Shown: positions 38,763 to 48,507, counted from the first letter of the stretch. The stretch: DNA of 64,000 nucleotides from JBEHWX01 sp048498995 (GCA_048498995.1 JBEHWX010000001.1:1-64000); one strand, 5' to 3'. Notes: generated by a model not told the origin, from the letters alone. Translations and numbers: made by a program.

Positions 38763-39831
38763 CCGAATCGCGCTGCGTGGTCGGGTACTGCGAGGCCGGG
38801 CAGGGGGCCATGTAGCCGCCGGCCGGCTCGTCGCGCCCCATGCTCCGGAGATAGACGCGCCCGCCTTTGGTGACGGTGACGATCGAATAGCCGAAGAACT
38901 TCTGCTCCGTCGGAAGATGCTTGATGAAGGAGCTGCCGCCGTTGCCGGCCACGATCTGCCAGGTCTTGCCGGCGGTGGGGCGGGTGGTATAGTAGCAATG
39001 GTTGTGCGCGGTCAGCATCGCCTCGCAGGCGCTCCCTTCCAGCATGCTCCAGAGCTGATTCCGGAGGGCGGGGTAGCGGTCGAGGCAGTCGTGCTCGTCA
39101 TCCAGCGGCGAAGGGTAGGCGGGCTTGTGGCCGAGCAGGAAGATGTGCTTCACCGATGCGCGCGCACGCGCCGCGGCGATGTCGCCGCCGATCCAGTTGA
39201 GCGGGAGTGTGCTGGCCGAGTCGTACGTGTCGGTGTTGGCGATCACGAAATGGGAGTCGCGGAAATCGAACGAGTAGGTGAGCCTGCTCTGATCGGTCGC
39301 CAGATTGTCCGGTCCCCCCGGGCCGGGGCCGTTGCCGCCGACGATGTAGGGAGCCATCACGCGGAGCCAGACGCTCTCGAACGCGCGGTTCGGAACCTCG
39401 GCCGTCGGGGTGTAGTAGAGCGCTTCGTGGTTCCCCGGCATCGCCACCAGCTTGATGCCGGAGGAGGCCAGAGGGGATGCCTCGTAGAGCCTGCGCCACG
39501 CGGTCAACTGACGCTCGAGCACCGTGGTATCGGTGGTGAGGCCGAGCACGAGATCGCCGGTGAAGAAGAGGTAGGCCGGCTTCGGGTCGAGCCGCGCGAC
39601 CTCGTCGAACGTCCGCTCGAGCTGGGCGACGTTCGCGGTGCTCGGGTCGGCGCCGGTGGTGTCGGTGTAGTCGATCCGGTTGCAGCCGATCACGACGAAG
39701 GAATAGGCCGGGGCGTTCGAGCTGTCGGTGGGAGTGATGGTGGCCGGCGTATCCTCCGAGCAGCCGCTGGCGGCGGTGATGAGCGCGACGGCGCCGAGGG
39801 CGGCCAGAAACAGGGCGAACGAATTCCGCAT
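38743..39831 (-). CDS. Metallophosphoesterase lipoprotein
   Basis: A 362-residue protein with lipobox signal (ending TAASGC, Cys24) and a calcineurin-like domain. Metal-site motifs are FFTGDLV, PGNHE, LLGHKP and TAHNHCYY; the usual first Asp-x-His is replaced by VIGCNR, as in some related secreted families. It would cleave a phosphate ester in the periplasm or at the surface; the substrate is not evident. The coding end lies inside the third 91-bp repeat. The ATG at 39831 begins the signal peptide. Confidence 0.88.
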   Translation of the reverse strand: MRNSFALFLAALGAVALITAASGCSEDTPATITPTDSSNAPAYSFVVIGCNRIDYTDTTGADPSTANVAQLERTFDEVARLDPKPAYLFFTGDLVLGLTTDTTVLERQLTAWRRLYEASPLASSGIKLVAMPGNHEALYYTPTAEVPNRAFESVWLRVMAPYIVGGNGPGPGGPDNLATDQSRLTYSFDFRDSHFVIANTDTYDSASTLPLNWIGGDIAAARARASVKHIFLLGHKPAYPSPLDDEHDCLDRYPALRNQLWSMLEGSACEAMLTAHNHCYYTTRPTAGKTWQIVAGNGGSSFIKHLPTEQKFFGYSIVTVTKGGRVYLRSMGRDEPAGGYMAPCPASQYPTTQRDSVDLTWG

Positions 39832-40050
39832 AGTGGAGACTCCTTGCAGGGAAACCCTCCCTGGTGGGCCGACGCGTCTCCGGATCGTTGGTGCCGACGC
39901 GGCGGAAGTGATGTCGGGGCGGGAATGGAAAATGGCGGCGCAATATATCCGTTCGCGAGCAACGGACGACGGCGGGATCCCTTCTTCCCGGCAACGGCGT
40001 TCGGCGATGGCGCGCGCCAGATCCCGGACACCGCTGGGGGCGGAAACGAC

Positions 40051-40081
40051 GCGGCCGCGCGGGGATCTCCCGCGCGGCCGC
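40051..40081 (-). terminator. Terminator of the serine hydrolase
   Basis: A 13-bp GC-only stem with a 5-nt loop, 46 bases after the stop at 40127; GTCGTTTCC follows on the minus strand. Confidence 0.75.
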
Positions 40082-40126
40082 CCATCGTCTCGATGGCATC
40101 ATGATGTCCGTGTCGGAGACGCGGCG

Positions 40127-42280
40127 TTATTCCACGCGCTTCCCCGCGAACGATCCGTTCGGCTGTATCGACACCAGACGCACCACCTTCCCCTTCTCCT
40201 CCTCGAAGCGGATTCTGAAGCCGCGGAGATCCCCCGTCTGGAACGTGTTGTCCCTCAACGGCACCAGTTGGTGCTTTCCCTGCCCGGTCGCCTGCGCGAA
40301 GAGCTTGCCGTGCTCCAGCGAGATCACCAGCCTGAGCCCCGACAGATCGTAGTTGCCGGCGAAGCGCCGGAGGTTGTTCGTATCCGAGAGCGCCGCCGGC
40401 ACCCGTCGGGTGAAGACGATGTTCTCCGTGGTCGGCTCCAGGTTGATGCTCAACTGATCGATATCGCCGTCGACGCTCGTCAGGAACTGCACGCGCTCGT
40501 CGCCGAGGAGCGTCTGCACCTCGGTCCCCTTGAAGAGGTCGTAGTGATAATGCTCGAGCGGCGTGGATATACCGTTGTAGGTCGCCTTCAGCCGATCGTG
40601 GTCGAGCTCGATGGTCATCAGACCATAGGCCGGATGCTCGTACTCGCCGACATAGGCTTTCAGAGGATGGGAGGGGCGGGTATTCGGCACGCGTCCGAGA
40701 TCCTCCGGCTTCTTCTGATCCTCCTCCTCTTCCTTGGATTGATTCTTCACGCGTCCCTTCAGCCGCTCACTCCACCCGTCCGGGTTGATACCGAGCAGGC
40801 GATCGTATGCCGAGTACATCAGCGTGGCCGGCAGCGGGGTGCCGTTCTGATTGCTCAGCACCACCACCCCTAGATCGTCCTCCGGCAGGAAGGAGACCAT
40901 CGCCGTGAACCCGTCGATGTTCCCGCCGTGCTGGAGCAGGCGGTGCCCCTTGAACGCCTCGACCATCCATCCCATCGCGTAGAGGCGGAAGATCCGATCC
41001 TTGGTCGGCTTGCCGCCGTCGATCACCACCTGCCCGGTGTGTAGCTGATCCAGCGTCGCCTGATCGACGATCCGCTTCCCCTCGAAGGTGCCATCGCCGA
41101 GGTGGAATCGGGCCCAGCGCGCCATGTCGAGGATCGTGGAGTTGATCGAGCCGGCCGGGCCTATCTGATCGATGTTCCGATAGGGGAGCAGCTTTTCCGT
41201 GGTGTCCTCCCCGTAGCCGAGCGAGGCCTCCGCGGCCGCGCGCATGTCGGTCACCGAGAGGTTACTGGAGCGCATGCCGAGCGGCTCGAAGATCCGCAGC
41301 CGCACCAGGTCCTCCCAGCTCTGGCCGGTCACCTGTTCGGCCAGCATGCCGGCGGTCATGTACATCAGGTTCTGATACTGCCACTTGGTTCTGAGCTCGG
41401 CGGTCGGCTCCAGATACTGAAGCCGGTCGAATATCTGCCGGCGCGTCAGTCCGCTTCCGTACCACATGGCATCGTGGCGGGGAAGGCCGGAGACGTGGGT
41501 AACTAGATCGCGCGGCGTCATGTGCGAGGTGGCGTAGGGATCCTTCAGGTGGAACCCCGGCATGTACTCGACCACCGGCGTGGTCCAGGAGATCTTCTCC
41601 TCGTCGACCAGCGTGCCGAGCAGAAGCGTGGTGAAGGCCTTCGTGGACGAGCCGATCGCGAAGAGCGTGGAGGGGGTCACCGGCAGCTTCTTCTCCAGAT
41701 CCCGATAGCCGAAGCCCTCGGCCAGAAGCACCGTGTCCTTTCTGACGATCGCGATCGCCAGCCCGGGAACCTTCCAGTCATCCAGTGCCTTCGGAATCGC
41801 CGCGCGGAGATCGGCGATTGCCGCGGCGAGCGAATCGGCGCTCATGCTCGAGCCGCCGGCGGTCGATGCTCCGCCGGTCGAGGCACCGGCGCGCGTGAGG
41901 TGGAACGGAAGGCTGACGCCCGCCTGGACGAAGCTTCCCGAGATCCTCGTTCCTCCCGGCTCGATCGAGCCGGTGAAGATCGGCTTTCCGGGAATCCCGA
42001 CGATGCCGAAGCTCACCGACGGCGGAGCGATGATCATATTCTTGAGCGGAAGATCCTTGGCCCGCTGCTGAGGGATGTCGATCGTTCCCTGCCAGGCATC
42101 TCCCTGCCGGCGAAGGATGACCGTGATATCGAGGGGACCGTTCGGCAGCGTGATCTCACCGCTCCATCGTCCCGCGATGGAATCGGCGCTCTGCGCCATG
42201 AGCGTGCCCGTGCCGAGCGTGATCGCCAGGGCGAGCATGGAGAGGAGCGCGCCGAGGACGCGCGGAATCGGTCTGTGCAT
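40127..42280 (-). CDS. Secreted serine hydrolase, beta-lactamase/DD-peptidase type
   Basis: A 717-residue exported enzyme. After the signal (ending TLMAQ) comes a beta-rich N-terminal domain (about 31-130), a Ser/Gly/Thr linker, and a class C-type domain (about 150-510) with Ser211-x-x-Lys214 (SSTK), Tyr302-Gln-Asn304 and an HGG motif in LLQHGGNIDGF in place of KTG. The C-terminal part (about 515-717) resembles the DUF3471 and lipocalin-like domains often joined to these esterases. It could act on peptidoglycan fragments or esters; resistance should not be inferred. The start at 42280 fits the signal peptide. Confidence 0.92.
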   Translation of the reverse strand: MHRPIPRVLGALLSMLALAITLGTGTLMAQSADSIAGRWSGEITLPNGPLDITVILRRQGDAWQGTIDIPQQRAKDLPLKNMIIAPPSVSFGIVGIPGKPIFTGSIEPGGTRISGSFVQAGVSLPFHLTRAGASTGGASTAGGSSMSADSLAAAIADLRAAIPKALDDWKVPGLAIAIVRKDTVLLAEGFGYRDLEKKLPVTPSTLFAIGSSTKAFTTLLLGTLVDEEKISWTTPVVEYMPGFHLKDPYATSHMTPRDLVTHVSGLPRHDAMWYGSGLTRRQIFDRLQYLEPTAELRTKWQYQNLMYMTAGMLAEQVTGQSWEDLVRLRIFEPLGMRSSNLSVTDMRAAAEASLGYGEDTTEKLLPYRNIDQIGPAGSINSTILDMARWARFHLGDGTFEGKRIVDQATLDQLHTGQVVIDGGKPTKDRIFRLYAMGWMVEAFKGHRLLQHGGNIDGFTAMVSFLPEDDLGVVVLSNQNGTPLPATLMYSAYDRLLGINPDGWSERLKGRVKNQSKEEEEDQKKPEDLGRVPNTRPSHPLKAYVGEYEHPAYGLMTIELDHDRLKATYNGISTPLEHYHYDLFKGTEVQTLLGDERVQFLTSVDGDIDQLSINLEPTTENIVFTRRVPAALSDTNNLRRFAGNYDLSGLRLVISLEHGKLFAQATGQGKHQLVPLRDNTFQTGDLRGFRIRFEEEKGKVVRLVSIQPNGSFAGKRVE

Positions 42281-42672
42281 GGTCTGGTACGAAAGAGATC
42301 GGAGCGGGAGCGATCGGCGTCGCTCCCGGATGTGTTCGGGCGGAGATGCGGCCGGCGATCCATCGCGGCCGCATGAGATGGCGGGTGTAACGCGCGGGTG
42401 ATCCCGAGGTTACGCTCCACGAATCACGGATCGGACGTTCGGACGGATCGGGTTCCGATCGGAGGGCGCGGCCGCTCCGGAGGGATGCGCGCCGGCTGTC
42501 CGGGACGTGGCTCCCACACCATGGCTCGCGCCGTGGCTCGGGACGTCGAGAGGACGATGCATGGGGCCGGTGATCCGTGAGTCCGGAGGAGAGGAAGCGA
42601 GGGGGGCGCGTGCATCGGTGGCCGATGCGGCGTGTGGTGGGGGCGTGGCGCGCGGCCGGCGCGCCGGCGGTC
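42281..42672. other. Intergenic stretch
   Basis: I see no gene, repeat or strong hairpin here. It presumably carries the serine hydrolase promoter near 42281-42350. Confidence 0.4.
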
Positions 42673-43098
42673 TCAGAGCTCTTCGATCGTCTTCGGCTCC
42701 CACCCTTCGCCGGCGCAGGGGAGGTAGGTCTCCGACACGTGCTCGTCGAGCTGCATGCAGTGGAGTCCCTCGGCGTTGAAGTAGCGGCAGCTCGAACAGA
42801 GCGTCTGCTCGATCACCCGCCGGCTCGTCCGCTTGAAATAGTTGTACTGGATCTGCGCCGGATAGATCGCGATGCCATAGATCGCCGCCACCGTCACCAT
42901 CCACCACTCGCCATAGTCGCCGAAGTGATCCTTCAGGTACCAAGCGATCAGCATGGTCAGGATCAGCCGGAGCATGGCCAGCCAGATGATCGAGCCGAGG
43001 GTATGGCGATCACCACGCCGGGGGCTGAAGGTATCGGTCCGATACTCCTGCGCCCGGTTGAGGTCGTTTACGCGGTATTGGGTTGTGCGACGGAACAT
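42673..43098 (-). CDS. Small two-helix membrane protein with a Cys cluster
   Basis: A 141-residue protein that I do not recognise. The first 35 residues are soluble and basic; two hydrophobic helices follow (about 36-54 SIIWLAMLRLILTMLIAWYL and 66-84 WWMVTVAAIYGIAIYPAQI). The C-terminal part has a four-Cys pattern (TLCSSCRYF, LHCMQL, YLPCAGE) that could bind a metal or cluster on the cytoplasmic side. Codon use fits a real gene. It lies about 100 bases after the glycosyltransferase on the same strand. Confidence 0.7.
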   Translation of the reverse strand: MFRRTTQYRVNDLNRAQEYRTDTFSPRRGDRHTLGSIIWLAMLRLILTMLIAWYLKDHFGDYGEWWMVTVAAIYGIAIYPAQIQYNYFKRTSRRVIEQTLCSSCRYFNAEGLHCMQLDEHVSETYLPCAGEGWEPKTIEEL

Positions 43099-43201
43099 GG
43101 TCGACCCAGAGGAACTGCGACATGGATGGGACTGCCGGGATGACGGGGCTCCATGCGTTCGTCCCGAAACAGGGCGATATTACGGCCCAGCGGAACGCCG
43201 G

Positions 43202-44524
43202 TCAAGTCACGTCCGCTCTTTCCCGCTCGCTTCCGGATGCAGATGCCTGTGACGCGCGCGCCGAGGGCGTCTTCGGCGATGCTTCGACGGACGCTTCGCC
43301 CGATCCCGCGCCGCGCGATCCTCCATGCGATCCCCCTCGCGCGTAGCCGCGTCCCTTCCATCGGATCCCATCCCGGCGGAAGGCCCAGCGGGCGGAGTTG
43401 ATCGCAATCGCCGCGGCGGCCGCGGCCGCGGCCGGCTGCAGCAGCAGCTGTTCCAGCCCGTCCACCCCCATCCGTGGGCGCGGGCCGAAGCGACGCCACA
43501 CCATCCATCGGATGGCGCCGGCCATCGCGAGCTGCGCCGCCGGCAGCGCCACGAGCCGGAGGTCGATCGCGGCGCCGGTCGCTCCGGTGATCACTGCGGC
43601 CGCCAGCAGCGGAAGTGGCGCCACGTAGAGGAGGAGGAAGGAGAGAACGAACAGGATCAGCCCGGTCACGCTGTAGCCGAGTCCGGGGAAGAGGTTCTTC
43701 GAGAACCCGGTCAGGACCTCCCGACGCGAGCGGTACATCCGGCATTCGACGATCGCCGAGGCATCGGCCAGCGCCACCTTCACGCCGCGCCGCTTGGCAA
43801 GCCGCGCCAGCGCCACATCCTCCACCAGATTCTCCCGGACCGCCTCGTGTCCGCCGATCATGTCGTATGCCCGGCGCGAGGCCGCCAGGAGCTGGCCGTT
43901 GGCCGCGACGAACCTCGGATCGGATTTCGTTGTTATCCAGCGGTTGGGGAGATAGGCGTAGTAGAGAAACGGGGCCAGCGGGACCACGGCACGCTCCCAG
44001 AAGGTGACCATGCGCTGCCGCGGGACGCCGGAGAAGAGCTCGGCGCCGCTCCGCTCGGCGAACGCGGCGCAGGCCGCGATGCTCTCCGGATCGTGGACCG
44101 TGTCGGCGTCGGTGAAGATCAGCAGATCTCCCCGTGCCTGGAGCGCGAGCTGATGGCAGGCCCAGTTCTTCCCGACCCAGCCGGGGGGGAGCGGCTCTCC
44201 ACGGATCACCCTGAGCACGCTACTGGTCTCGGCGAGCCGCCGCGCGATCTCCCCGGTGCGATCCTCCGATCCGTCGTCGAGCAGGATCACCTCGAAGTCG
44301 TCGAGAACCTCCTCGCCGCGCCCCTCGCCGCGCTGCCGGATGAGCGATGTCAGACATCCCTCGATGGAGCGCTCCTCGTTCCTGGCCGGGACCAGCACCG
44401 AGATCCGTCGCCGCCGTCGGGGACGCTCTCCGCGGCGGATCTCGGCGAAGGTGACGTGGTTGATGATCGCCACGCCGAGCAGCGGGAGCAGAAGCGCCGT
44501 GATGACCAGTTGATACAGAAGCAT
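43202..44524 (-). CDS. Family 2 glycosyltransferase, CruC/CrtQ-like
   Basis: A 440-residue membrane glycosyltransferase. It opens with one hydrophobic helix and basic stretch, then the GT-A core: VLVPARNEERSIEGCL, DDGS (83-86), the CrtQ-type motif WVGKNWACHQLA (116-127), TDADT (138-142), EDVALARLAKRRG, and C-terminal membrane helices (about 270-370). Relatives glycosylate carotenoids (CrtQ, CruC) or act in hopanoid synthesis (HpnB). It is divergent from a CrtC-like hydratase gene with 113 bases between, which favours a carotenoid role. The tail (about 400-440) is a Gly/Ser/Arg-rich low-complexity stretch. Confidence 0.8.
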   Translation of the reverse strand: MLLYQLVITALLLPLLGVAIINHVTFAEIRRGERPRRRRRISVLVPARNEERSIEGCLTSLIRQRGEGRGEEVLDDFEVILLDDGSEDRTGEIARRLAETSSVLRVIRGEPLPPGWVGKNWACHQLALQARGDLLIFTDADTVHDPESIAACAAFAERSGAELFSGVPRQRMVTFWERAVVPLAPFLYYAYLPNRWITTKSDPRFVAANGQLLAASRRAYDMIGGHEAVRENLVEDVALARLAKRRGVKVALADASAIVECRMYRSRREVLTGFSKNLFPGLGYSVTGLILFVLSFLLLYVAPLPLLAAAVITGATGAAIDLRLVALPAAQLAMAGAIRWMVWRRFGPRPRMGVDGLEQLLLQPAAAAAAAAIAINSARWAFRRDGIRWKGRGYARGGSHGGSRGAGSGEASVEASPKTPSARASQASASGSERERADVT

Positions 44525-44637
44525 GCGATCAAGTTACTCAGGCATGGACGTTATTTGCCCCGACGCGGCCGCGCGCCGATCGAGGGCCGACTCCGGCGCT
44601 CGCGCCATGTCCGAGAGATTCACAGGGAGAAGCGGTG

Positions 44638-45693
44638 ATGACGACGCTCGACCCGGGCGAGGATCGATGGCATCTTCTCGACGCTCCCGGAGCGTACGAA
44701 TGGTCCTACTTCGACGGCATGAGCGCCGACGGGGAGTGGGGCTTCGTCGCCATTTGGTTCCGCGGCGTGCCGATGTCTCCCTACTACACCGCCGCCATCG
44801 ATCGCTTCACCGCCGGACGCGGGGCCCCACCGTCGCCGGCCGACTACTCGGCGTTCAACATCAATCTCTACCATCGCGGCCGTCGGATCTTCTTCGCGCT
44901 GCACGAGGGGGGCGCGCCGCTGTCGGCCTCCCCGGTCACGACCGACGCGGCCCATGGAGACAACCGGATCATCACGTCGACATCGGCGGCCGGGGGGCGG
45001 CGCTACCGGCTGGAGATCGACACGCGGCTTCTTCTCGGACGGAAGCGGCTTCACGGGACGATCGACCTGGAGGCCCCGCCGCCGCCGGCGGGATCCGGCG
45101 GAGCTCTCGCGATCGATCCAACAGCGGCCGGGGACTGGTGGGTTCCCGCGGCGCCGGATGCCGCGTTCGCGGCGGAGCTGTCGCTCGGCGCGTTTGGCCG
45201 GGAGCGTTCGATCCGCTTCGCCGGCCGGGCCTACCACGACCGGAACTTCGGCGGCCGTCCGCTGCATCATATTTCCGGCGACTGGCACTGGGGACGCATC
45301 CACTCGGAGGGGAGGGTATTCGTCTATTTCCTGGTTTCATCCCCCGATTCGGCCGATCGGTTCTCCTGCTGGAGACTCTTCGTGGAGGGACGTCAGGAGG
45401 CCGGCTCCGACCGGCTGACGATGGAGCGGGCGCTCTTCCGGCCGCACTGGACCGGGCTTCCGCGGCCGACCCTTCTCGAGGCCGCCGACGATGCCGGCAC
45501 GCGCCTCGAAGTGCGTCCGATCTCGACGCTCGATGCCGGACCGTTCTACCATCGGAATCTCTCGGAGCTAACGGTGCGGCGCCAGGGGATGGAGACGCTG
45601 ACGGGGAGGGGGATCACCGAATTCCTCCGTCCCTCCCGGCTCGGCGTCGCCGGCTTCCGGCCGTTCGTTAAATTCCGCGTCAGGCGGGACTGA
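44638..45693 (+). CDS. crtC: Carotenoid 1,2-hydratase-like protein
   Basis: A 351-residue protein of the CrtC (hydroxyneurosporene synthase) family, which adds water to the end double bond of acyclic carotenoid ends. Matching stretches are EWSYFDGMSADGEWGFVAI, PMSPYYTAAIDRF, YSAFNINLYHRG, GRAYHDRNFGGRPLHHISGDWHWGRIH and the late TLDAGPFYHRNLSEL. The Asp and His of YHDRN are the active-site candidates. It lacks a signal peptide. GGGAGAAG precedes ATG 44638. The neighbouring CruC-like transferase would then add a sugar to the new hydroxyl; in Chlorobiaceae these two steps make OH-chlorobactene glucoside. No crtB, crtI or cyclase is in the window. Confidence 0.75.
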   Translation: MTTLDPGEDRWHLLDAPGAYEWSYFDGMSADGEWGFVAIWFRGVPMSPYYTAAIDRFTAGRGAPPSPADYSAFNINLYHRGRRIFFALHEGGAPLSASPVTTDAAHGDNRIITSTSAAGGRRYRLEIDTRLLLGRKRLHGTIDLEAPPPPAGSGGALAIDPTAAGDWWVPAAPDAAFAAELSLGAFGRERSIRFAGRAYHDRNFGGRPLHHISGDWHWGRIHSEGRVFVYFLVSSPDSADRFSCWRLFVEGRQEAGSDRLTMERALFRPHWTGLPRPTLLEAADDAGTRLEVRPISTLDAGPFYHRNLSELTVRRQGMETLTGRGITEFLRPSRLGVAGFRPFVKFRVRRD

Positions 45694-45816
45694 CCTTCGC
45701 GCGCGCGTCGATGCGCGACGATACGGTCCGAGTCCATCCCCGCCGCGCGACGCCGACCTCGATCCCCGATGCTCATCGAGACAGATCTCTACGGACTTAT
45801 CACGAGTGGTTGATCC

Positions 45817-47811
45817 ATGGCCCTGATACATAAACTTCCCGATTCCCTCGCCAACAAGATCGCCGCCGGCGAGGTGGTGCAGCGCCCGGAGTCGGTCGTC
45901 AAGGAGCTTGTCGAGAACTCGCTGGACGCCGGCGCCACCGAGATCGCGGTGGTGGTAAAGAACGCCGGGAAATCGCTGATCTACATCGCCGACAACGGCT
46001 CCGGCATGTCCGAGGAGGATGCGCGCATCGCCTTCGAGCGCCACGCCACCAGCAAGATCACGACCCAGGACGATCTCGACCGGATCATCACGCTCGGCTT
46101 CCGTGGGGAGGCGCTTGCCGCGATCGCCGCCGTGGCGCAGATCGAGCTCAAGACCCGGCGCGCCGAGGAGGAGCTCGGCACCCTCATCCGCCTGGAGAGC
46201 GGACGGATCACCGAGGAGACCAAGACCGCCTGCGACAAGGGGACATCGATCGCGGTGAAGAATCTCTTCTTCTCGGTGCCGGCGCGGCGCAAGTTCCTGA
46301 AGTCCAACGCCACCGAGTTCAAGCATATCGTCGAGGTGATGCAGCGCTTCGCGCTCTGCTATCCGGAGGTCAGCTTCACGCTGTCGGATGATGACATGCT
46401 GGTGCTCAACGTGAAGGCCGGAACGCTGGAGGAGCGGATCAGGGCGATCTACAACGAGGAGATGCTCAACGCGCTCCTGCCGTTCGAGACCTCCGAGATC
46501 GGCATCAAGGCCACCGGCTACATCGGCCGCCCGAACTTCGCGCGCAAGTCCAAGAGCGATCAGTACTTCTTCCTCAACGGCCGCTACATCGCCAGCAAGC
46601 TCCTGTCGCACGCCATCTTCACCGGCTACGAGCACCTGATGGACGCGCAGAGCTATCCCCCCTACGTGATCTTCCTCGAGATCGATCCGGAGCGGGTGGA
46701 CGTGAACGTGCATCCGACGAAGGCCGAGGTGAAGTTCGACGACGAGTCGACGATCTACCAGATGCTGCAGGAGGGAACGCGCCGCGCGCTGAGCGACTAC
46801 AATCTGACCCCGGCGATGCGGTTGCCGCAGCCGGAATCGGGTGAAGGTGTGATCGCCGCGCTCCGGTTCGCGCTGCCGAGCTACGACCGCCCGGAGCGCT
46901 TCCCGACCTCGCCGGCCCCACGCCCGTCCGACCGCGCTCCCGGGGATGCCGGCGACCGTCGCGACTGGTCGGCGCCTCCGCAGCCCCGCTACGACAGGAC
47001 CGCCTCCACCGGAACCGGCTACGACGTGCTCCGCCAGCTCTTCGGCGACCCGGCCGGTGGCCCCGGCATGACCCCGCCCGCGGCCCCCGCGGCCGTGCAG
47101 TCGACGCTCGGGTTCGGCGTGCCGGAGGCCGGAAGCGCCTCCGCCGGCCCGGCCGAGGGAGCGGATGCCGGCCAGGGAGGTCAGGGAAACGCCGTGGCCT
47201 TCCATCAGCAGGTGCGGCCGACCGATGAGGTCGGCGAGGAGCGGGTGGGATTGTGGCAGGTGCACAACAAGTATATCCTCTCGCAGATCCGCTCCGGCCT
47301 GATGATCGTGGACCAGCACGTGGCGCACGAGCGGATCCTCTACGAACAGGCGCTCAGGACCATGCAGACGGCGATGCCGATGTCGCAGCAGCTGCTCTTT
47401 CCGCTCGAGATGAAGGTGGCTCCGGCGGAGTTCGCGCTGGTGCGTGAGCTCCGGACGGAGCTGAGCGGCCTCGGTTTCGAGATCTCCCTCGATCGCGGGG
47501 AGCGGGTGAGCATCCACGGCGTGCCGAACGATGTCCGGCCGGGACAGGAGGGGGCGATTCTCCGCGAGCTGCTCGATCAGTACCTGGAGTACCAGCAGCT
47601 CGGGATGACCGACCAGCGTGAGATGATCGCCGCGTCGTTCGCCTGCCGCGCCTCGATCAAGGCGGGGGACCCTCTGTCGCAGGAGGAGATGCTCAACCTG
47701 ATCGAGCAGCTCTTCTCCACCTCGATGCCCTACGTCTGTCCGCACGGCCGTCCGATCGTGATCCGGATCGATCTCGGCGAGCTCGACCGCCGCTTCGGCC
47801 GGACGTCGTGA
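45817..47811 (+). CDS. mutL: DNA mismatch repair protein MutL
   Basis: A 664-residue protein with the GHKL ATPase (LANKIAAGEVVQRPESVVKELVENSLDAGA, DNGSGM, RHATSKI, GFRGEAL) and transducer domain, a long Pro/Ala-rich linker (about 340-450) and a C-terminal endonuclease domain. The metal motifs are DQHVAHERILYE (499-510; Ala of the usual DQHA is Val), ACRASIKAGDPLS and CPHGRPIVIR (from 641), so this is a MutL with latent nicking activity, as in methyl-independent repair. No mutS or mutH is seen in the window. The gene is alone and ends at a palindromic terminator. Confidence 0.97.
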   Translation: MALIHKLPDSLANKIAAGEVVQRPESVVKELVENSLDAGATEIAVVVKNAGKSLIYIADNGSGMSEEDARIAFERHATSKITTQDDLDRIITLGFRGEALAAIAAVAQIELKTRRAEEELGTLIRLESGRITEETKTACDKGTSIAVKNLFFSVPARRKFLKSNATEFKHIVEVMQRFALCYPEVSFTLSDDDMLVLNVKAGTLEERIRAIYNEEMLNALLPFETSEIGIKATGYIGRPNFARKSKSDQYFFLNGRYIASKLLSHAIFTGYEHLMDAQSYPPYVIFLEIDPERVDVNVHPTKAEVKFDDESTIYQMLQEGTRRALSDYNLTPAMRLPQPESGEGVIAALRFALPSYDRPERFPTSPAPRPSDRAPGDAGDRRDWSAPPQPRYDRTASTGTGYDVLRQLFGDPAGGPGMTPPAAPAAVQSTLGFGVPEAGSASAGPAEGADAGQGGQGNAVAFHQQVRPTDEVGEERVGLWQVHNKYILSQIRSGLMIVDQHVAHERILYEQALRTMQTAMPMSQQLLFPLEMKVAPAEFALVRELRTELSGLGFEISLDRGERVSIHGVPNDVRPGQEGAILRELLDQYLEYQQLGMTDQREMIAASFACRASIKAGDPLSQEEMLNLIEQLFSTSMPYVCPHGRPIVIRIDLGELDRRFGRTS

Positions 47812-47858
47812 GTCGCCGCCGGACGGGGCGTTGACGGCGAGTACATCGAATACACGTT

Positions 47859-47880
47859 GGGGCGTTCAATTGAACGCCCC
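47859..47880. terminator. Palindromic terminator between mutL and GNAT genes
   Basis: A 22-bp perfect palindrome (GGGGCGTTCAA / TTGAACGCCCC) followed by TTCTC, between two convergent genes. Confidence 0.75.
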
Positions 47881-47958
47881 TTCTCATAACATCCGGTGTG
47901 ACCATGCGATCCCGGCGTGAGCGGCCGGTGTGACGCGCATCCGGCATGCCCGCGCGAT

Positions 47959-48507
47959 TCAATCGTTCATCGCCACGATCGAGTGCATCACCGCGTCGTG
48001 GGGGACGCCGTGGAGAAGAAGACGGCGGCGAAGCACCCCTTCCGGCTCGGCGCCCGCCTTGATGGCCACCCGCCGGCTGGCGACGTTGTCGACGGCGGCC
48101 AGAATCTCGATCCGGATCAGTCCCAGCTCGCCGAGCCCGAATGCCGCCACGAGCTTCGTCGCGGCCGTTGCGATGCCGTGCCCCTCGGCGCTCCGGCGGA
48201 CCCAGTAGCCGAGGTTCGCGCGGCGGTTCAGTAGATCCACCAGGTTCAGCCCGCAGCCGCCGAGGATGGTGCCGTCGGCCGCGTCGACGATCAGAAAGCT
48301 CTGCTCGTGCTGTTCGCGGAGCGCCTGTTCCCGCGAGGCGATCCACCCCCGCGTCTCCTCGATCGCGTATGCGTCGTGGCACCAGGGGAGCCAGGGGATG
48401 AGCTGCTCCCGCGATTCGATGATCGCCGCGTACATGGGCTCGGCGTCCTCGGCGCGGTAGGGACGCAGCAGGATGCTTCCGTCGGTCAGTCGATGCTCCA
48501 TCGTCAT
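47959..48507 (-). CDS. GNAT acetyltransferase, RimJ/RimL type
   Basis: A 182-residue acetyltransferase. It begins with the RimL signature TDGSILLRPYRAEDAEPMYAAI, carries SFLIVDAADGTILGGCGL, and the acetyl-CoA loop GYWVRRSAEGHGIATAATKLV, followed by IRIEILAAVDNVASRRVAIKAG and EGVLRRRLLLHG. Such enzymes acetylate protein N-termini or small amines; the target is unknown. It is cytoplasmic. The start at 48507 (or ATG 48501) fits the family. It is convergent with mutL. Confidence 0.93.
   Translation of the reverse strand: MTMEHRLTDGSILLRPYRAEDAEPMYAAIIESREQLIPWLPWCHDAYAIEETRGWIASREQALREQHEQSFLIVDAADGTILGGCGLNLVDLLNRRANLGYWVRRSAEGHGIATAATKLVAAFGLGELGLIRIEILAAVDNVASRRVAIKAGAEPEGVLRRRLLLHGVPHDAVMHSIVAMND

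Noticed and set aside
40127..42280. Beta-lactamase giving antibiotic resistance
   Set aside because: The SxxK and YxN motifs are shared by esterases and DD-peptidases; extra domains fit the esterase-like group better.
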